Assembly: GCA_947380605.1 (NCBI GenBank) | Contig: CANCRO010000001.1 | Coordinates: 1-64,000, forward strand | DNA length: 64,000 bases | Source of the DNA: Chitinophagaceae bacterium | Lineage (GTDB): Bacteria > Bacteroidota > Bacteroidia > Chitinophagales > Chitinophagaceae | Direction: 5' to 3' | Shown here: in pieces, positions 52,636-62,708 of the stretch | How the letters are laid out: each line of letters starts with the position of its first letter | How positions within the stretch are numbered: position 1 is the stretch's first letter | Translations under genes and position numbers: made by a program | The notes under the pieces: model-generated | Told to the model about the DNA's origin: nothing | Databases searched by the model: none | The model's input: the letters and a program-made list of their open reading frames with translations, nothing else

Positions 52636-53109
52636 ATGTTATGGAGAAAATTCAATGGAGATCCCATTCAACTACCCATTAAAACAGCAGTGGAGGAAGC
52701 AATTGTAAAAGAAATAGATGCAGGCTGTAAATTAAAAGTATGTATTGGCACTGACAGTCAAGTAAAAGGATTGGAGACTGAGTTTGCCACAGTTATTGTT
52801 TTTTTGCGCGAAGGGCGTGGTGGATTCATGTACATTCATAATGAGAATACCTTATTGAAATATAGCATCAAGGAAAGAATGCTGGTAGAGGTTGCAAAAA
52901 GTATTGAAATTGCTTACGAGCTTTGTGATCTTTTCACGCTGTATGATGTTGACATGGAAGTTCATGCCGATATAAATACGAATGCTCAATTTAAAAGTAA
53001 CGAAGCATTAAGAGAGGCAATGGGATATATTTTAGGAATGGGATTTGCTTTTAAGGCTAAACCTGAAGCATTTGCTAGCAGTAGTTGTGCCAATAAAATG
53101 GTTAACTAA
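52636..53109 (+). CDS. Ribonuclease H-like YkuK family protein (DUF458)
   Basis: 157 aa; VCIGTDSQVKGLETEFATVIVFLREGRGGFMYIH...EVHADINTNAQFKSNEAL...AFASSSCANKM. Confidence 0.85.
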   Translation: MLWRKFNGDPIQLPIKTAVEEAIVKEIDAGCKLKVCIGTDSQVKGLETEFATVIVFLREGRGGFMYIHNENTLLKYSIKERMLVEVAKSIEIAYELCDLFTLYDVDMEVHADINTNAQFKSNEALREAMGYILGMGFAFKAKPEAFASSSCANKMVN

Positions 53110-53267
53110 ACTCATCTATTAAAAATTGAGCTTTTAACAAAGTCCAACTTAACTTTCTTTCTGTTAAGTATTAAAATTCATGGAATGGATTGAAAATCCC
53201 CCCCTTATTATAAAAGTTGATGACAAATTTGATAAAAAAACCGATGAAGTATTGAAGCAAGATTAGA

Positions 53268-53275
53268 TATCTTTG
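53268..53275 (+). promoter_or_regulatory. -7 element TATCTTTG of the cyclophilin gene
   Basis: TAnnTTTG 21 nt before the ATG at 53297; ORF-track TTG start at 53273 is part of this motif. Confidence 0.5.
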
Positions 53276-53296
53276 CAGCATAAAAAAACATACAAC

Positions 53297-53746
53297 ATGA
53301 GCGAAACAGTACTTACCAAAGGTCAAATTCATACCAATAAGGGTATTTTGAATTTTGAACTTTATGATGATGCAGCCCCTATAGCTGTAGCAAATTTTAA
53401 AAAACTTATTAACGAGGGCTTTTATAATGGGCTAAGTTTTCACCGAGTGATCCCCAATTTTATGATTCAGGGTGGCTGTCCTAATGGCACAGGTGCTGGT
53501 GGTCCAGGATATACCATTCAATGCGAGACAAGAGGTGATAAACAATATCATGACCGTGGGGTAATGTCAATGGCTCACAGAGGTCCAAATACAGGAGGAT
53601 CCCAATTCTTCATTTGTCACAATAGAACAGGTACTCAACATCTAGATGGCGTTCATACTTGCTTTGGAAAAGTTACAGAAGGTATTGAAATAATAACTGA
53701 AATAAGAGGTGGGGATATTATGGAAAAAGTGATATTGCTAAATTAA
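53297..53746 (+). CDS. Peptidylprolyl isomerase (cyclophilin type)
   Basis: NFKKLINEGFYNGLSFHRVIPNFMIQGGCPNGTGAGGPGY; MAHRGPNTGGSQFFICH. Confidence 0.95.
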   Translation: MSETVLTKGQIHTNKGILNFELYDDAAPIAVANFKKLINEGFYNGLSFHRVIPNFMIQGGCPNGTGAGGPGYTIQCETRGDKQYHDRGVMSMAHRGPNTGGSQFFICHNRTGTQHLDGVHTCFGKVTEGIEIITEIRGGDIMEKVILLN

Positions 53747-53773
53747 TTTTTTTAAGGAAAATTTATTTTACAC

Positions 53774-53812
53774 AAAAGCCATCATTGAATATAAATTTTA
53801 ATGATGGCTTTT
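53774..53812. terminator. Bidirectional terminator between convergent cyclophilin and engB genes
   Basis: aaaagccatcatt...aatgatggctttt stem between convergent genes. Confidence 0.8.
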
Positions 53813-53845
53813 GCTTTACGAAAACAGCTATTTAATAACAAGTGA

Positions 53846-54487
53846 TTACGACTTATTTGTTTCATTCGTTTCATCAATCAACTTCAATATCTTATCTTTT
53901 CCCAATTTTTTAGTAGCACTACTTACAAAATGTTGAGGTAAAAACTGCCAGGTTTTTCTCAGTCGATCTAAAAAAAGTTTTACATTTTTGGCCACAACCG
54001 CTTGTGTTTCCTTATCCGCTTTAGTAAAAATCATGGTAAAGGGTATCTCCCATTTATCCAATTGATTTAAAAAATCAAGGTCAATTTTTTGTGGGGTATG
54101 TCGGGCATCTATTAACACAAAAACCATCACTAAATTTTCTCTTTTTCTTAAATATCCCTCAATCATTTGTTCCCAGCGTCTTCTGCTACGGATACTTACT
54201 TTAGCGAAACCATACCCTGGCAAATCCACTAAATACCATTTAAAATTTTGCCCATCCTTACCACTATTGATTGCCGAAGCCGAAGTGATTTCAAAATGAT
54301 TAATTAGCTGTGTCTTTCCAGGCGTTGCGGAAGTTTTAGCTAGCTTATCATTGCCAGTAAGCATATTAATTAGAGATGATTTACCCACATTACTGCGACC
54401 GATAAATGCATATTCCTTTTTATCCGGAAGAGGGCATTTTTCGAAATCAGGACTACTGATAATATATTTAGCAGATTTGATAATCAT
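53846..54487 (-). CDS. engB: Ribosome biogenesis GTP-binding protein EngB/YsxC/YihA
   Basis: AFIGRSNVGKSSLINMLTG, TPGKTQLINHF, DLPGYGFAKVS, FTKADK; start chosen at MIIKSAKYI (54487), just after a -7 box. Confidence 0.95.
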   Translation of the reverse strand: MIIKSAKYIISSPDFEKCPLPDKKEYAFIGRSNVGKSSLINMLTGNDKLAKTSATPGKTQLINHFEITSASAINSGKDGQNFKWYLVDLPGYGFAKVSIRSRRRWEQMIEGYLRKRENLVMVFVLIDARHTPQKIDLDFLNQLDKWEIPFTMIFTKADKETQAVVAKNVKLFLDRLRKTWQFLPQHFVSSATKKLGKDKILKLIDETNETNKS

Positions 54488-54491
54488 CTGG

Positions 54492-54544
54492 CAAATATAC
54501 GTCAGAAGGGATAGGTAATCCATTCCCCTTCTGACGTATCTTTG
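54492..54544. promoter_or_regulatory. Divergent engB/menG promoter region, near-perfect 19-bp inverted repeat containing both -7 elements
   Basis: CAAATATACGTCAGAAGGG (54492-54510) versus CCCTTCTGACGTATCTTTG (54526-54544); TATATTTG on minus, TATCTTTG on plus. Confidence 0.7.
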
Positions 54545-54549
54545 CCCCT

Positions 54550-55293
54550 ATGACACAATTTGCGCACGATAATGTGGTCCCTCAGCAGGATTCTACGCTT
54601 TCAAAAAAAGAACAGGTAGCAGACATGTTTGACCATATTGCCTACCGATATGATTTTTTGAACCGCTTTTTAAGTGGCGGAATCGATATTTTATGGCGAA
54701 AAAAGGCCATTAGGCAACTTAAAAACTTAGACCCCAAAATAATACTAGATGTGGCAACCGGAACGGCAGATGTTGCTATTATGACAGCAGGAATTTTACA
54801 ACCCGAAAAAATAATAGGAATAGATATCAGTGAAGGCATGCTCAATTTTGGTAGAAAAAAAATTGAAAAACTTGGCCTTGAAAAAATAATTGAATTATTA
54901 AAAGGGGATTGTGAGACAATAAATGCAGCTGATAATTCGTTTGATGCAGTTACCGTAGCTTTTGGCGTTCGAAATTTTCAACATTTAGAAAAGGGGTTAA
55001 AAGAAATTTTAAGAGTACTGAAGCCAGGAGGGAAATTAGTTGTTTTAGAATTCAGCCAACCTAAAACAATTGTGGTGAAGCCTTTATACAAATTGTATAT
55101 GAACGTGGTGGCTCCTGGAATGGGAAAATTGTTTTCAAAAAACCGCGATGCTTATAAATATCTAGATGAATCAATTAAAAAATTTCCCGAAGGAAAAAAT
55201 TTTACGATTATCTTAGATAACCTCGGATACATCAACACTTATTGTAAACCTCTGAGTTTTGGAATATGCAGCATTTATTGCGGAGAAAAATAA
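54550..55293 (+). CDS. menG: Demethylmenaquinone/ubiquinone C-methyltransferase
   Basis: 247 aa; VADMFDHIAYRYDFLNRFLSGGIDILWRKKAI; ILDVATGTADVAI; AFGVRNFQHLEKGLKEILRVLKPGGKLVVLEFS. Confidence 0.96.
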   Translation: MTQFAHDNVVPQQDSTLSKKEQVADMFDHIAYRYDFLNRFLSGGIDILWRKKAIRQLKNLDPKIILDVATGTADVAIMTAGILQPEKIIGIDISEGMLNFGRKKIEKLGLEKIIELLKGDCETINAADNSFDAVTVAFGVRNFQHLEKGLKEILRVLKPGGKLVVLEFSQPKTIVVKPLYKLYMNVVAPGMGKLFSKNRDAYKYLDESIKKFPEGKNFTIILDNLGYINTYCKPLSFGICSIYCGEK

Positions 55294-56000
55294 TTTACTG
55301 TATTCTTTTATTATTGATTGGCTCTTCTAGAGGAATTGCCCAACTGCGCTATGCTACAATGAATTTACCTGATCACGATAACAAAACTTACCACTTTGGA
55401 ATCAATCTAGGTATGAACAGATCCCATTTTAATTTTACCCACCATCCTCAGTTTCTATATCAAGATAGTGTTAACGTTATCGAGAGTATCAATAGTACCG
55501 GTATTAATTTAGCTTGGTTGGTCAATTTAAATTTAAGTGAACACTTTGATTTAAGGACTTATCCACTCAACCTTACTTTCAGTGAGAAAGCATTTCAATA
55601 CACCCTTAAATATCCAGACTTACCAGTTGGTGAAGATACCATCACTACTAAAAAAGTTCAATCCATTACTTTAAATTTTCCTTTTCAATTAAAATTTAGC
55701 AGCGATCGAATAGATAACTTAAAAGTGTATACGATAGCTGGAGTAAAGTTTGATTACGATATGGCCTCCAATGCTGGAAAAAGTAATGCTGAAGGTTTAA
55801 TAAAACTCAATAAACTAGATTACAGTATTGAGGGTGGCATTGGATTCCATATATACTACCCTTATTTCGTATTGTCACCTGAGTTAAAAGTAAGTTGGGG
55901 ACTAAGCAATTTACATAGTAGGGATCCATCATTAATATTTTCAAGCAATTTTGACAAAATATATTCCCGAATGATTTCTTTTTCACTGATCGTTGAATAA
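55266..56000 (+). CDS. porT: Type IX secretion outer membrane protein PorT/SprT family
   Basis: 244 aa; signal peptide; FGINLGMNRSHFNF...; overlaps menG 3' end, an arrangement seen in other Bacteroidota. Confidence 0.82.
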   Translation: MQHLLRRKIIYCILLLLIGSSRGIAQLRYATMNLPDHDNKTYHFGINLGMNRSHFNFTHHPQFLYQDSVNVIESINSTGINLAWLVNLNLSEHFDLRTYPLNLTFSEKAFQYTLKYPDLPVGEDTITTKKVQSITLNFPFQLKFSSDRIDNLKVYTIAGVKFDYDMASNAGKSNAEGLIKLNKLDYSIEGGIGFHIYYPYFVLSPELKVSWGLSNLHSRDPSLIFSSNFDKIYSRMISFSLIVE

Positions 56001-56071
56001 TCAATTTGATAGAATAATAATTATTACCAAAACCCTGTATAAGATTATCATTATTCAACAAATTCAAGTTA

Positions 56072-57772
56072 CTAATACGCTCTTCTTATAAAATTTAAGC
56101 GAACGCCTACCGTGAATAAGGTAGAATTATTTGTATACTTTTCAGATTTGATAGCATAATTATTTTGTTGTGCTGAAAAATCAATAAATAAATTTTCTTT
56201 CCATTCATAAGAAATAAGTAAAAGACTATTAAAACTAGTCACCTTTCTTCCAATGCCTAAAAAATATCCATAGTCCCCTTTTCTAGTTGAATAAAGTAAC
56301 AATGGATTACTTCCGAAGTTTCTTTTACCTAAACTATCAATACCCTGAAAGTAATAGATGAGTTTTGTTTGAATTAGCAAACGTGGAATTGGTTGAAAAT
56401 TAAGAATGGCAATGTATTCTTGAAAATTTGCACCCAAAGGATGTGCTAACAATTGATTGTAGTGAGTATAATTAGCAACAGCAAAACGATGGGAATAAGT
56501 AAAGGGTCTAACTCTATTAGTTTCCAACTGCAGGTCAAGTGATGGCACCCCCAATATATTAATATATTTTAGTCCCAACTGTAAACCCCATTTATTCGAC
56601 CAGCTACCATTGTCGGCTTTTACTTGTTTTAAATTAAATTCATCTAGTAACAACTGGCCGTATAGCTGAAATCGGTTGACCAAATTTGCTTTAAAGTCAA
56701 TACCAGCCAAGGCGTTATCTGGACTGCCTATAGATCCCTCTACATGACGATAAAAAATAATTGGGTTAAGGTATTGAAAATCAAAATGATTTACTCTCCC
56801 AAAAATAATCCCTTCAAATAAACCTATGTTCAACCACTTAGTTACATTCATACTTAAATGATGCATCGCAGCATACTTTCTGTCTAGCAAAGTATCTCTT
56901 CGTTTTGAAAACTGAGACTCTAATTCCATAAATAAATTCTGGAAATTAAATTTCCAAATTTTAGTATTGAGCTTTGCAAATAAATAACTGTTGGCATTAT
57001 CACTTAGAAATAAACTTCTATAACCATTACCAATAAAATTTTTATCATAACCAAACTGTATATCAATATACTTAGCGGCATTCAATGTGATATACCCTCT
57101 TCCATCAAAGTAATCAATGCCACTGGTTTTATAATTTTGGTAATATCCACCACCAGGAACTGAGCGGACATCCAACACTTTTTGTTGAAAAAATTTAGGT
57201 CCGCGCTCTTGGTTATCAGTAATACTGGTAAAAAAACCAATCTTATTTGCAATCCTTCCTCTTAGATTAAGACCGCGAGTGTTCAAATACAATTGGTCTT
57301 TATTTCCCTTTTCAGTTCCAAGCATTCCATATAATATTGGATTAACCGCTAGAAAAAAATTGTGCTGATTGACTTCTAATAAATTGGCCTTTGTTTTATA
57401 GAGACTCTTTAATAAAGGCTTAGCACTCAAAAAACTTTCTTTTGAACCGCTTACCCATTCTTGATTATTCATCAAAATCCGGAGCATATTATATTGATCT
57501 ACCTTACTGAGTGAGGGGCCGTTTTCTCCAATAGATAAAAATCCTGAAGCCCTATAGAGACTGTCTATCTTCTCAATTCGGTCAACTATAAAGTGTCGAT
57601 TAAAAGGCTTTATGGTTGAGAAATTGATCTCCCTACCTACTGGCTGCATTATTTCCAACCGGTCTAATAATTGATAAGCCTTATCTCCTTGAGGTAAATA
57701 AGTAGATTGGGCGGCTAAAAAAGTAGGTAAAATAAAAAATAATAAATTGGATAAGCTTTTAATAATTTGCAT
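56072..57772 (-). CDS. Outer membrane protein, RemB / capsule assembly Wzi-like
   Basis: 566 aa; signal peptide; QGDKAYQLLDRLEI N-terminal region; beta-barrel-like alternating C-terminal segments. Confidence 0.6.
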   Translation of the reverse strand: MQIIKSLSNLLFFILPTFLAAQSTYLPQGDKAYQLLDRLEIMQPVGREINFSTIKPFNRHFIVDRIEKIDSLYRASGFLSIGENGPSLSKVDQYNMLRILMNNQEWVSGSKESFLSAKPLLKSLYKTKANLLEVNQHNFFLAVNPILYGMLGTEKGNKDQLYLNTRGLNLRGRIANKIGFFTSITDNQERGPKFFQQKVLDVRSVPGGGYYQNYKTSGIDYFDGRGYITLNAAKYIDIQFGYDKNFIGNGYRSLFLSDNANSYLFAKLNTKIWKFNFQNLFMELESQFSKRRDTLLDRKYAAMHHLSMNVTKWLNIGLFEGIIFGRVNHFDFQYLNPIIFYRHVEGSIGSPDNALAGIDFKANLVNRFQLYGQLLLDEFNLKQVKADNGSWSNKWGLQLGLKYINILGVPSLDLQLETNRVRPFTYSHRFAVANYTHYNQLLAHPLGANFQEYIAILNFQPIPRLLIQTKLIYYFQGIDSLGKRNFGSNPLLLYSTRKGDYGYFLGIGRKVTSFNSLLLISYEWKENLFIDFSAQQNNYAIKSEKYTNNSTLFTVGVRLNFIRRAY

Positions 57773-57831
57773 CGTAGTTTTTTAGTAGAGGGAATCTTTA
57801 GAAACTTAAATATATATAAATATTTTAATAT

Positions 57832-59172
57832 ATGAGTAAATACCTTATTAAAAATATTAGCATAGTCAATGAAGGGAAAATTGAACAGCTGGACTTGCTA
57901 ATCAACGGAGAAAGGATAGAGAAAATAGGAAATCAACTTTCAGAAAAAGGCAAAGTGACAGAAATAAATGGAGATGGGAAGCATCTATTACCTGGCGCAA
58001 TTGACGACCAAGTCCATTTTAGGGAACCTGGCCTTACCCATAAAGCAACCATTTATAGTGAAAGTAAAGCCGCTGTTGCTGGGGGTACAACCAGTTTTAT
58101 GGAAATGCCGAATACAATTCCCAACGCACTTACTCCAGCATTACTAGAAGACAAATATCAAATAGCTGCTCAGGGTTCTCTAGCTAACTACTCGTTTTTT
58201 ATGGGAGTAAGTAATACCAATGCAGAAGAAGTGCTAAAAGTAAATCAACACAAAGCCAACATTTGTGGTGTAAAAATTTTTATGGGTGCTAGCACTGGAA
58301 ATATGCTTGTGGATAATTTTGGAACACTTGAAAAAATATTTAGGGAATCTGAGTTACTCATTGCAACTCATTGTGAAGATGAAAAAATCATTAAAGAAAA
58401 TTATGAAAGGATAAAAAAAGAAAAAGGCGTACTAACTGCTTCAGACCACGCATTAATCAGAGATGACAATGCCTGTTATGAATCATCACTCACTGCAATT
58501 CAAATCGCTAAAAAATACAACACCCGACTACACATTTTGCATATTAGTACTGAAAAAGAAATTCAGTTATTTGGCAATATGTTACCATTAAAAGATAAAA
58601 GAATTACCTCCGAAGTATGTGTGCATCACCTACATTTTACTGCTGATGACTACAATCAACTAGGTTATAAAATAAAATGTAATCCTGCAATTAAATCACC
58701 CAATAATAAAGAGGCCTTATGGAAAGCTTTGTTGGACGACCATTTGGACGTAATTGCTACAGACCATGCACCACATTTACTTACAGAAAAATCGGGCGAA
58801 TATGAGCAGGCACATTCAGGATTACCCCTCGTTCAACATTCAATGTTATTAATGCTTCATTACCATCAATTGGGTAAGATTAGTCTTGAAAAAATAGTTC
58901 AAAAAATGAGTCATTCCGTAGCTGAATGTTTCCACATAGAAAATAGAGGTTACATCAGGGAAGGCTATTATGCAGACCTTGTAATAGCGAACTTACAAAA
59001 GACCACTACTGCAAAGAAAGAAAATCTTTTATACAAATGTGGATGGAGTCCATTAGAAGGTTTTGAGTTTCCTGCACAGATTGAGAAGACTTTTGTAAAC
59101 GGAACAATGGTTTATGATAATGGAATTTGGAATGAGGCAAACAAGGGAAAAAGAATGACATTTAAACATTAG
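57832..59172 (+). CDS. Dihydroorotase
   Basis: 446 aa; LLPGAIDDQVHFREPGLTHKATIYSESKAAVAGGTTSFMEMPNT; VIATDHAPH. Confidence 0.93.
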   Translation: MSKYLIKNISIVNEGKIEQLDLLINGERIEKIGNQLSEKGKVTEINGDGKHLLPGAIDDQVHFREPGLTHKATIYSESKAAVAGGTTSFMEMPNTIPNALTPALLEDKYQIAAQGSLANYSFFMGVSNTNAEEVLKVNQHKANICGVKIFMGASTGNMLVDNFGTLEKIFRESELLIATHCEDEKIIKENYERIKKEKGVLTASDHALIRDDNACYESSLTAIQIAKKYNTRLHILHISTEKEIQLFGNMLPLKDKRITSEVCVHHLHFTADDYNQLGYKIKCNPAIKSPNNKEALWKALLDDHLDVIATDHAPHLLTEKSGEYEQAHSGLPLVQHSMLLMLHYHQLGKISLEKIVQKMSHSVAECFHIENRGYIREGYYADLVIANLQKTTTAKKENLLYKCGWSPLEGFEFPAQIEKTFVNGTMVYDNGIWNEANKGKRMTFKH

Positions 59173-59270
59173 TTGCTACAATTGAATACAATAAAACCCT
59201 TTTTAGATTTAGACATATTCTACTAAACCTGAATAGCTGATACGCTAAAAATTGCTATTATTCTCGCAGC

Positions 59271-60587
59271 ATGGAAATAGATAAAACAACCCTAAGCGAC
59301 CTTTCCCTGATTGACACCGAAGGTGAATTTTCGGTATTTCATCACCTCAATTTATGCCGAACAATAGGCGGTAGAGATCAGCTGTTTGAAAATTTTAAGC
59401 GCCCTTTAAAAAGCATTGAAGAAATAGAAGGGGTTCAACAAACCTTACAAGCTATTTTAAAAAATTTGGAATTATGGCCTAATCAAATTAGCAATGGTTC
59501 AATCATGATGATTGAAAAATTCTATCAAACCTCTGTTGAATTAATTCCCAAAGATCCATCCAAGATTAGTGCGCATAGTTATAAATTATTTAACCGAGCA
59601 GACTATTCACTAGTGGAATACTCTGTAGGACATAGTTTTGATTTTATAAAAGGAATGCAGCAGTTAATCAATATTTTTTTAACTCCCCAATCTCCTGTAC
59701 CAATAAAAAAAGTATTATCAGCTGTTAAAGCTATCATCGAACATAATGAATTCGCAATCATAAATAATAATAATAAAGCAACGAATCTTTCTATCGCTCA
59801 ACAATTGCATTTAGGCCATTTTCTTAAATATCAATTCAAAAGAAATATGCAAGAGTTGCTCAATTATTATGCTCAACTAGATGCCTGGTATGGTATGGCA
59901 ATGGCAGTTAAAGAGTTTCATTTAAATTTTCCTGCATTGGTAGAAATAGATCGCCCATTTCTACAAGCAAAAGGTCTTTACCATCTACAATTAAATAGCC
60001 CCACTGGGTATGACTTAAGCCTTGACGAACAGAGTAATTTTTTATTTTTAACTGGTGCTAATATGGCTGGTAAAAGCACCCTTATTAAATCGGTAGGCAC
60101 GGCTGTATTTTTAGCTCATATTGGAATGGGAGTTCCTGCAAAAAATATGAAATTAAGTCTCTTCGATGGTTTACTTAGTAATATCAATGTAACGGACAAC
60201 TTGCTTAAAGGAGAAAGTTATTTTTACAACGAAGTGCATCGTATTAAGTCGACAGTAGAAAAAATTTCTGATGGAAGAAAATGGCTTATTTTAATAGATG
60301 AACTATTTAAGGGGACCAATGTAGAAGATGCGATGAAATGCTCCACCACCGTCATTAAAGGATTACTTAAAATGAAAAACTCTTTGTTCATTTTATCTAC
60401 CCATCTCTATGAAATAGGCGACGAACTTAAAATTTTTCCAAATATTCGTTTTAATTATTTTGAAACTTTAGTAAAGGGAGATCAACTATTTTTTAACTAT
60501 CAATTGAAAGAAGGAATCAGTGTTGATCGTTTGGGTTACTTTATATTAAAAAAAGAAGGCGTAGTTGAATTGCTAGAAAAATTATAA
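59271..60587 (+). CDS. Short MutS-family ATPase (MutS-related protein)
   Basis: 438 aa; Walker A LTGANMAGKSTLIKSVGTAVFLAHIGMGVPA; Walker B WLILIDELFKGTNVEDAM; no mismatch-recognition domain. Confidence 0.88.
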   Translation: MEIDKTTLSDLSLIDTEGEFSVFHHLNLCRTIGGRDQLFENFKRPLKSIEEIEGVQQTLQAILKNLELWPNQISNGSIMMIEKFYQTSVELIPKDPSKISAHSYKLFNRADYSLVEYSVGHSFDFIKGMQQLINIFLTPQSPVPIKKVLSAVKAIIEHNEFAIINNNNKATNLSIAQQLHLGHFLKYQFKRNMQELLNYYAQLDAWYGMAMAVKEFHLNFPALVEIDRPFLQAKGLYHLQLNSPTGYDLSLDEQSNFLFLTGANMAGKSTLIKSVGTAVFLAHIGMGVPAKNMKLSLFDGLLSNINVTDNLLKGESYFYNEVHRIKSTVEKISDGRKWLILIDELFKGTNVEDAMKCSTTVIKGLLKMKNSLFILSTHLYEIGDELKIFPNIRFNYFETLVKGDQLFFNYQLKEGISVDRLGYFILKKEGVVELLEKL

Positions 60588-60838
60588 TTCAACTGAGGGT
60601 ATTTTACAACACCCTGTCAAAATTTAACCGATCAATTTGTAATAAATTGTATAAATAATCAGCTGTTTACTTGGATTCAGGATCCTTTCAAAAACAATAG
60701 ATTCAACGAAGTCAATACAAACAGCCTGCTAAAGACAACAGTGATCATTAGGTAATTGGGTACTAGCTCATGGTAAATATCTGTCTGCTTATTGCCTAAT
60801 CAATGTAAATTTGCAACTAATAAAGAAAGAAGGGGCCT

Positions 60839-62641
60839 ATGTTGAGTTTTTTAAGAATATTTAAATACATACACATTCCAAGAAAAAAACTGGTATTATA
60901 CCTTTTTTTTACCACCTTGGCTACGCTATTCTCACTGCTTTCCATCAATGCTTTAGCCCCTTTCATGAACATCATTTTTAAGACAGATAGTTCAATTCCT
61001 GGTGTTAAAGCAAAATCATTAGGTAGATTTAATGACTTTTTTCAATTGTTGATTAATGACCATGGTTCTCTCTATGCTCTTGGGGTCATTTGCGCTTTGA
61101 TGATTTTTTCAATTTTGCTTAAAAATCTTTTTGTATATCTATCTCTATATATTTCAACACCCGTTCGAAGCCAAATTTTAGCAGATTTTCGATTAAGATT
61201 ATACACCAAAATTTTACAATTACCCGTCGGTTTTTTTACAGAACAAAAAAAGGGAGACTTAATGAGTCGGATGACTGGAGACATTAACGAAGTCCAGGGT
61301 TCTATTTTTACCGCCTTAGAGGGATTAGTGAAAGACCCGCTGATCATTATTTCTTTTTTAATTTCAATGATTGTACTAAGTCCTCAGCTTTCCTTATTTC
61401 TTCTTATATTTTTGCCGATAACCGCCTTATTTATTGGTAAAATTAGCAAGCGATTAAAAAAACAATCCACTGCACACTCAGTAGCACAAGGTGAAAATAT
61501 ATCACACGTAGAAGAAACGCTTAGTAGTATAAAAGTTATTAAAGCATTTAGAGCAGAGGAAAGGATGCTCAATAAATTTAGTGAAGGCAATGAGAAACTT
61601 TTTTCATTGTTAAATAAAATGACACTACGTCGTGATTTAGCGAGCCCTATTACAGAAGTATTAGGTGTAACGGTACTTTGCGCTATTCTATATATCGGAG
61701 GTCGATTTGTTTTTAGTGAAGGGGCCCAGCTTACAGGGGGTGATTTGATGGCATTTATTTTATTGTTTGCAATGATTATTAATCCAGCAAAAAACTTATC
61801 GACTACCATTTCTAGTATGCAAAAAGGAATGGGGGCTGTTGAGAGAATTGAAGAGATTTTAAATGCCCCTATACAGGTAGAAGAAAAAGCCAATGCAACA
61901 ATTTTAAAAGGCTTTAATCAATCGATTGAATTTAAAAATGTAAGTTTTAGTTACGATGAAAAAACTATTCTGAAGAATATCAGTTTTGTAATTGAAAAAG
62001 GTAAAACAGTTGCTTTAGTAGGATCCTCTGGGGCTGGAAAATCAACCTTAGCAGATCTTATACCCCGCTTTCATGATGTAAGTGAGGGAGCTATTTTAAT
62101 TGATGGAATAAATATCAAAGACTTTACTCTTCAATCGCTTCGCCAACAAATGAGCATAGTAACTCAGGAAGCCATTTTATTTAATGATTCTATTGCAAAC
62201 AATATTGCTTTAGGTAATATCAATGCTTCCAAGGAAGAAATCACTGAGGCTGCTACCATTGCTAATGCACACCAATTTATTCAACGCAAGGAGGATAAAT
62301 ATGGTACTAATATTGGCGACCGAGGAATGAAGCTAAGTGGTGGTGAACGTCAACGGATTACCATTGCCAGAGCAGTATTACAAAACCCTCCGATATTAAT
62401 TCTTGATGAAGCCACTTCCTCACTAGACACTGAGAGCGAACGTTTAGTACAAGATGCTATTGTTAACTTAATGCAAGATCGAACGTCCTTAGTGATCGCC
62501 CACCGACTGAGTACCATCAGTAATGCAGATGAAATTATTGTATTACAACAAGGATCCATCATTGAAAGAGGTACCCATGATTCCTTAATCTCCCAAAACG
62601 GTTTTTATAAAAAATTGGTGGAAATGCAAGAAATAAAATAA
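60839..62641 (+). CDS. ABC transporter ATP-binding/permease protein (MsbA-like exporter)
   Basis: 600 aa; TM domain plus ALVGSSGAGKSTLADLIPRF, LSGGERQRITIARAVLQNPPILILDEATSSLDTESE. Confidence 0.93.
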   Translation: MLSFLRIFKYIHIPRKKLVLYLFFTTLATLFSLLSINALAPFMNIIFKTDSSIPGVKAKSLGRFNDFFQLLINDHGSLYALGVICALMIFSILLKNLFVYLSLYISTPVRSQILADFRLRLYTKILQLPVGFFTEQKKGDLMSRMTGDINEVQGSIFTALEGLVKDPLIIISFLISMIVLSPQLSLFLLIFLPITALFIGKISKRLKKQSTAHSVAQGENISHVEETLSSIKVIKAFRAEERMLNKFSEGNEKLFSLLNKMTLRRDLASPITEVLGVTVLCAILYIGGRFVFSEGAQLTGGDLMAFILLFAMIINPAKNLSTTISSMQKGMGAVERIEEILNAPIQVEEKANATILKGFNQSIEFKNVSFSYDEKTILKNISFVIEKGKTVALVGSSGAGKSTLADLIPRFHDVSEGAILIDGINIKDFTLQSLRQQMSIVTQEAILFNDSIANNIALGNINASKEEITEAATIANAHQFIQRKEDKYGTNIGDRGMKLSGGERQRITIARAVLQNPPILILDEATSSLDTESERLVQDAIVNLMQDRTSLVIAHRLSTISNADEIIVLQQGSIIERGTHDSLISQNGFYKKLVEMQEIK

Positions 62642-62708
62642 GTGAATTTTTAGAAAATTGATTGCTTATCTTTCAATCAGTTCTTTTAACTATTTTATTC
62701 TTTCATTT

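Noticed and set aside
61384-61893. 169-aa minus-strand ORF inside the ABC transporter gene
   Set aside because: Lies wholly opposite a well-supported CDS; no recognisable domain
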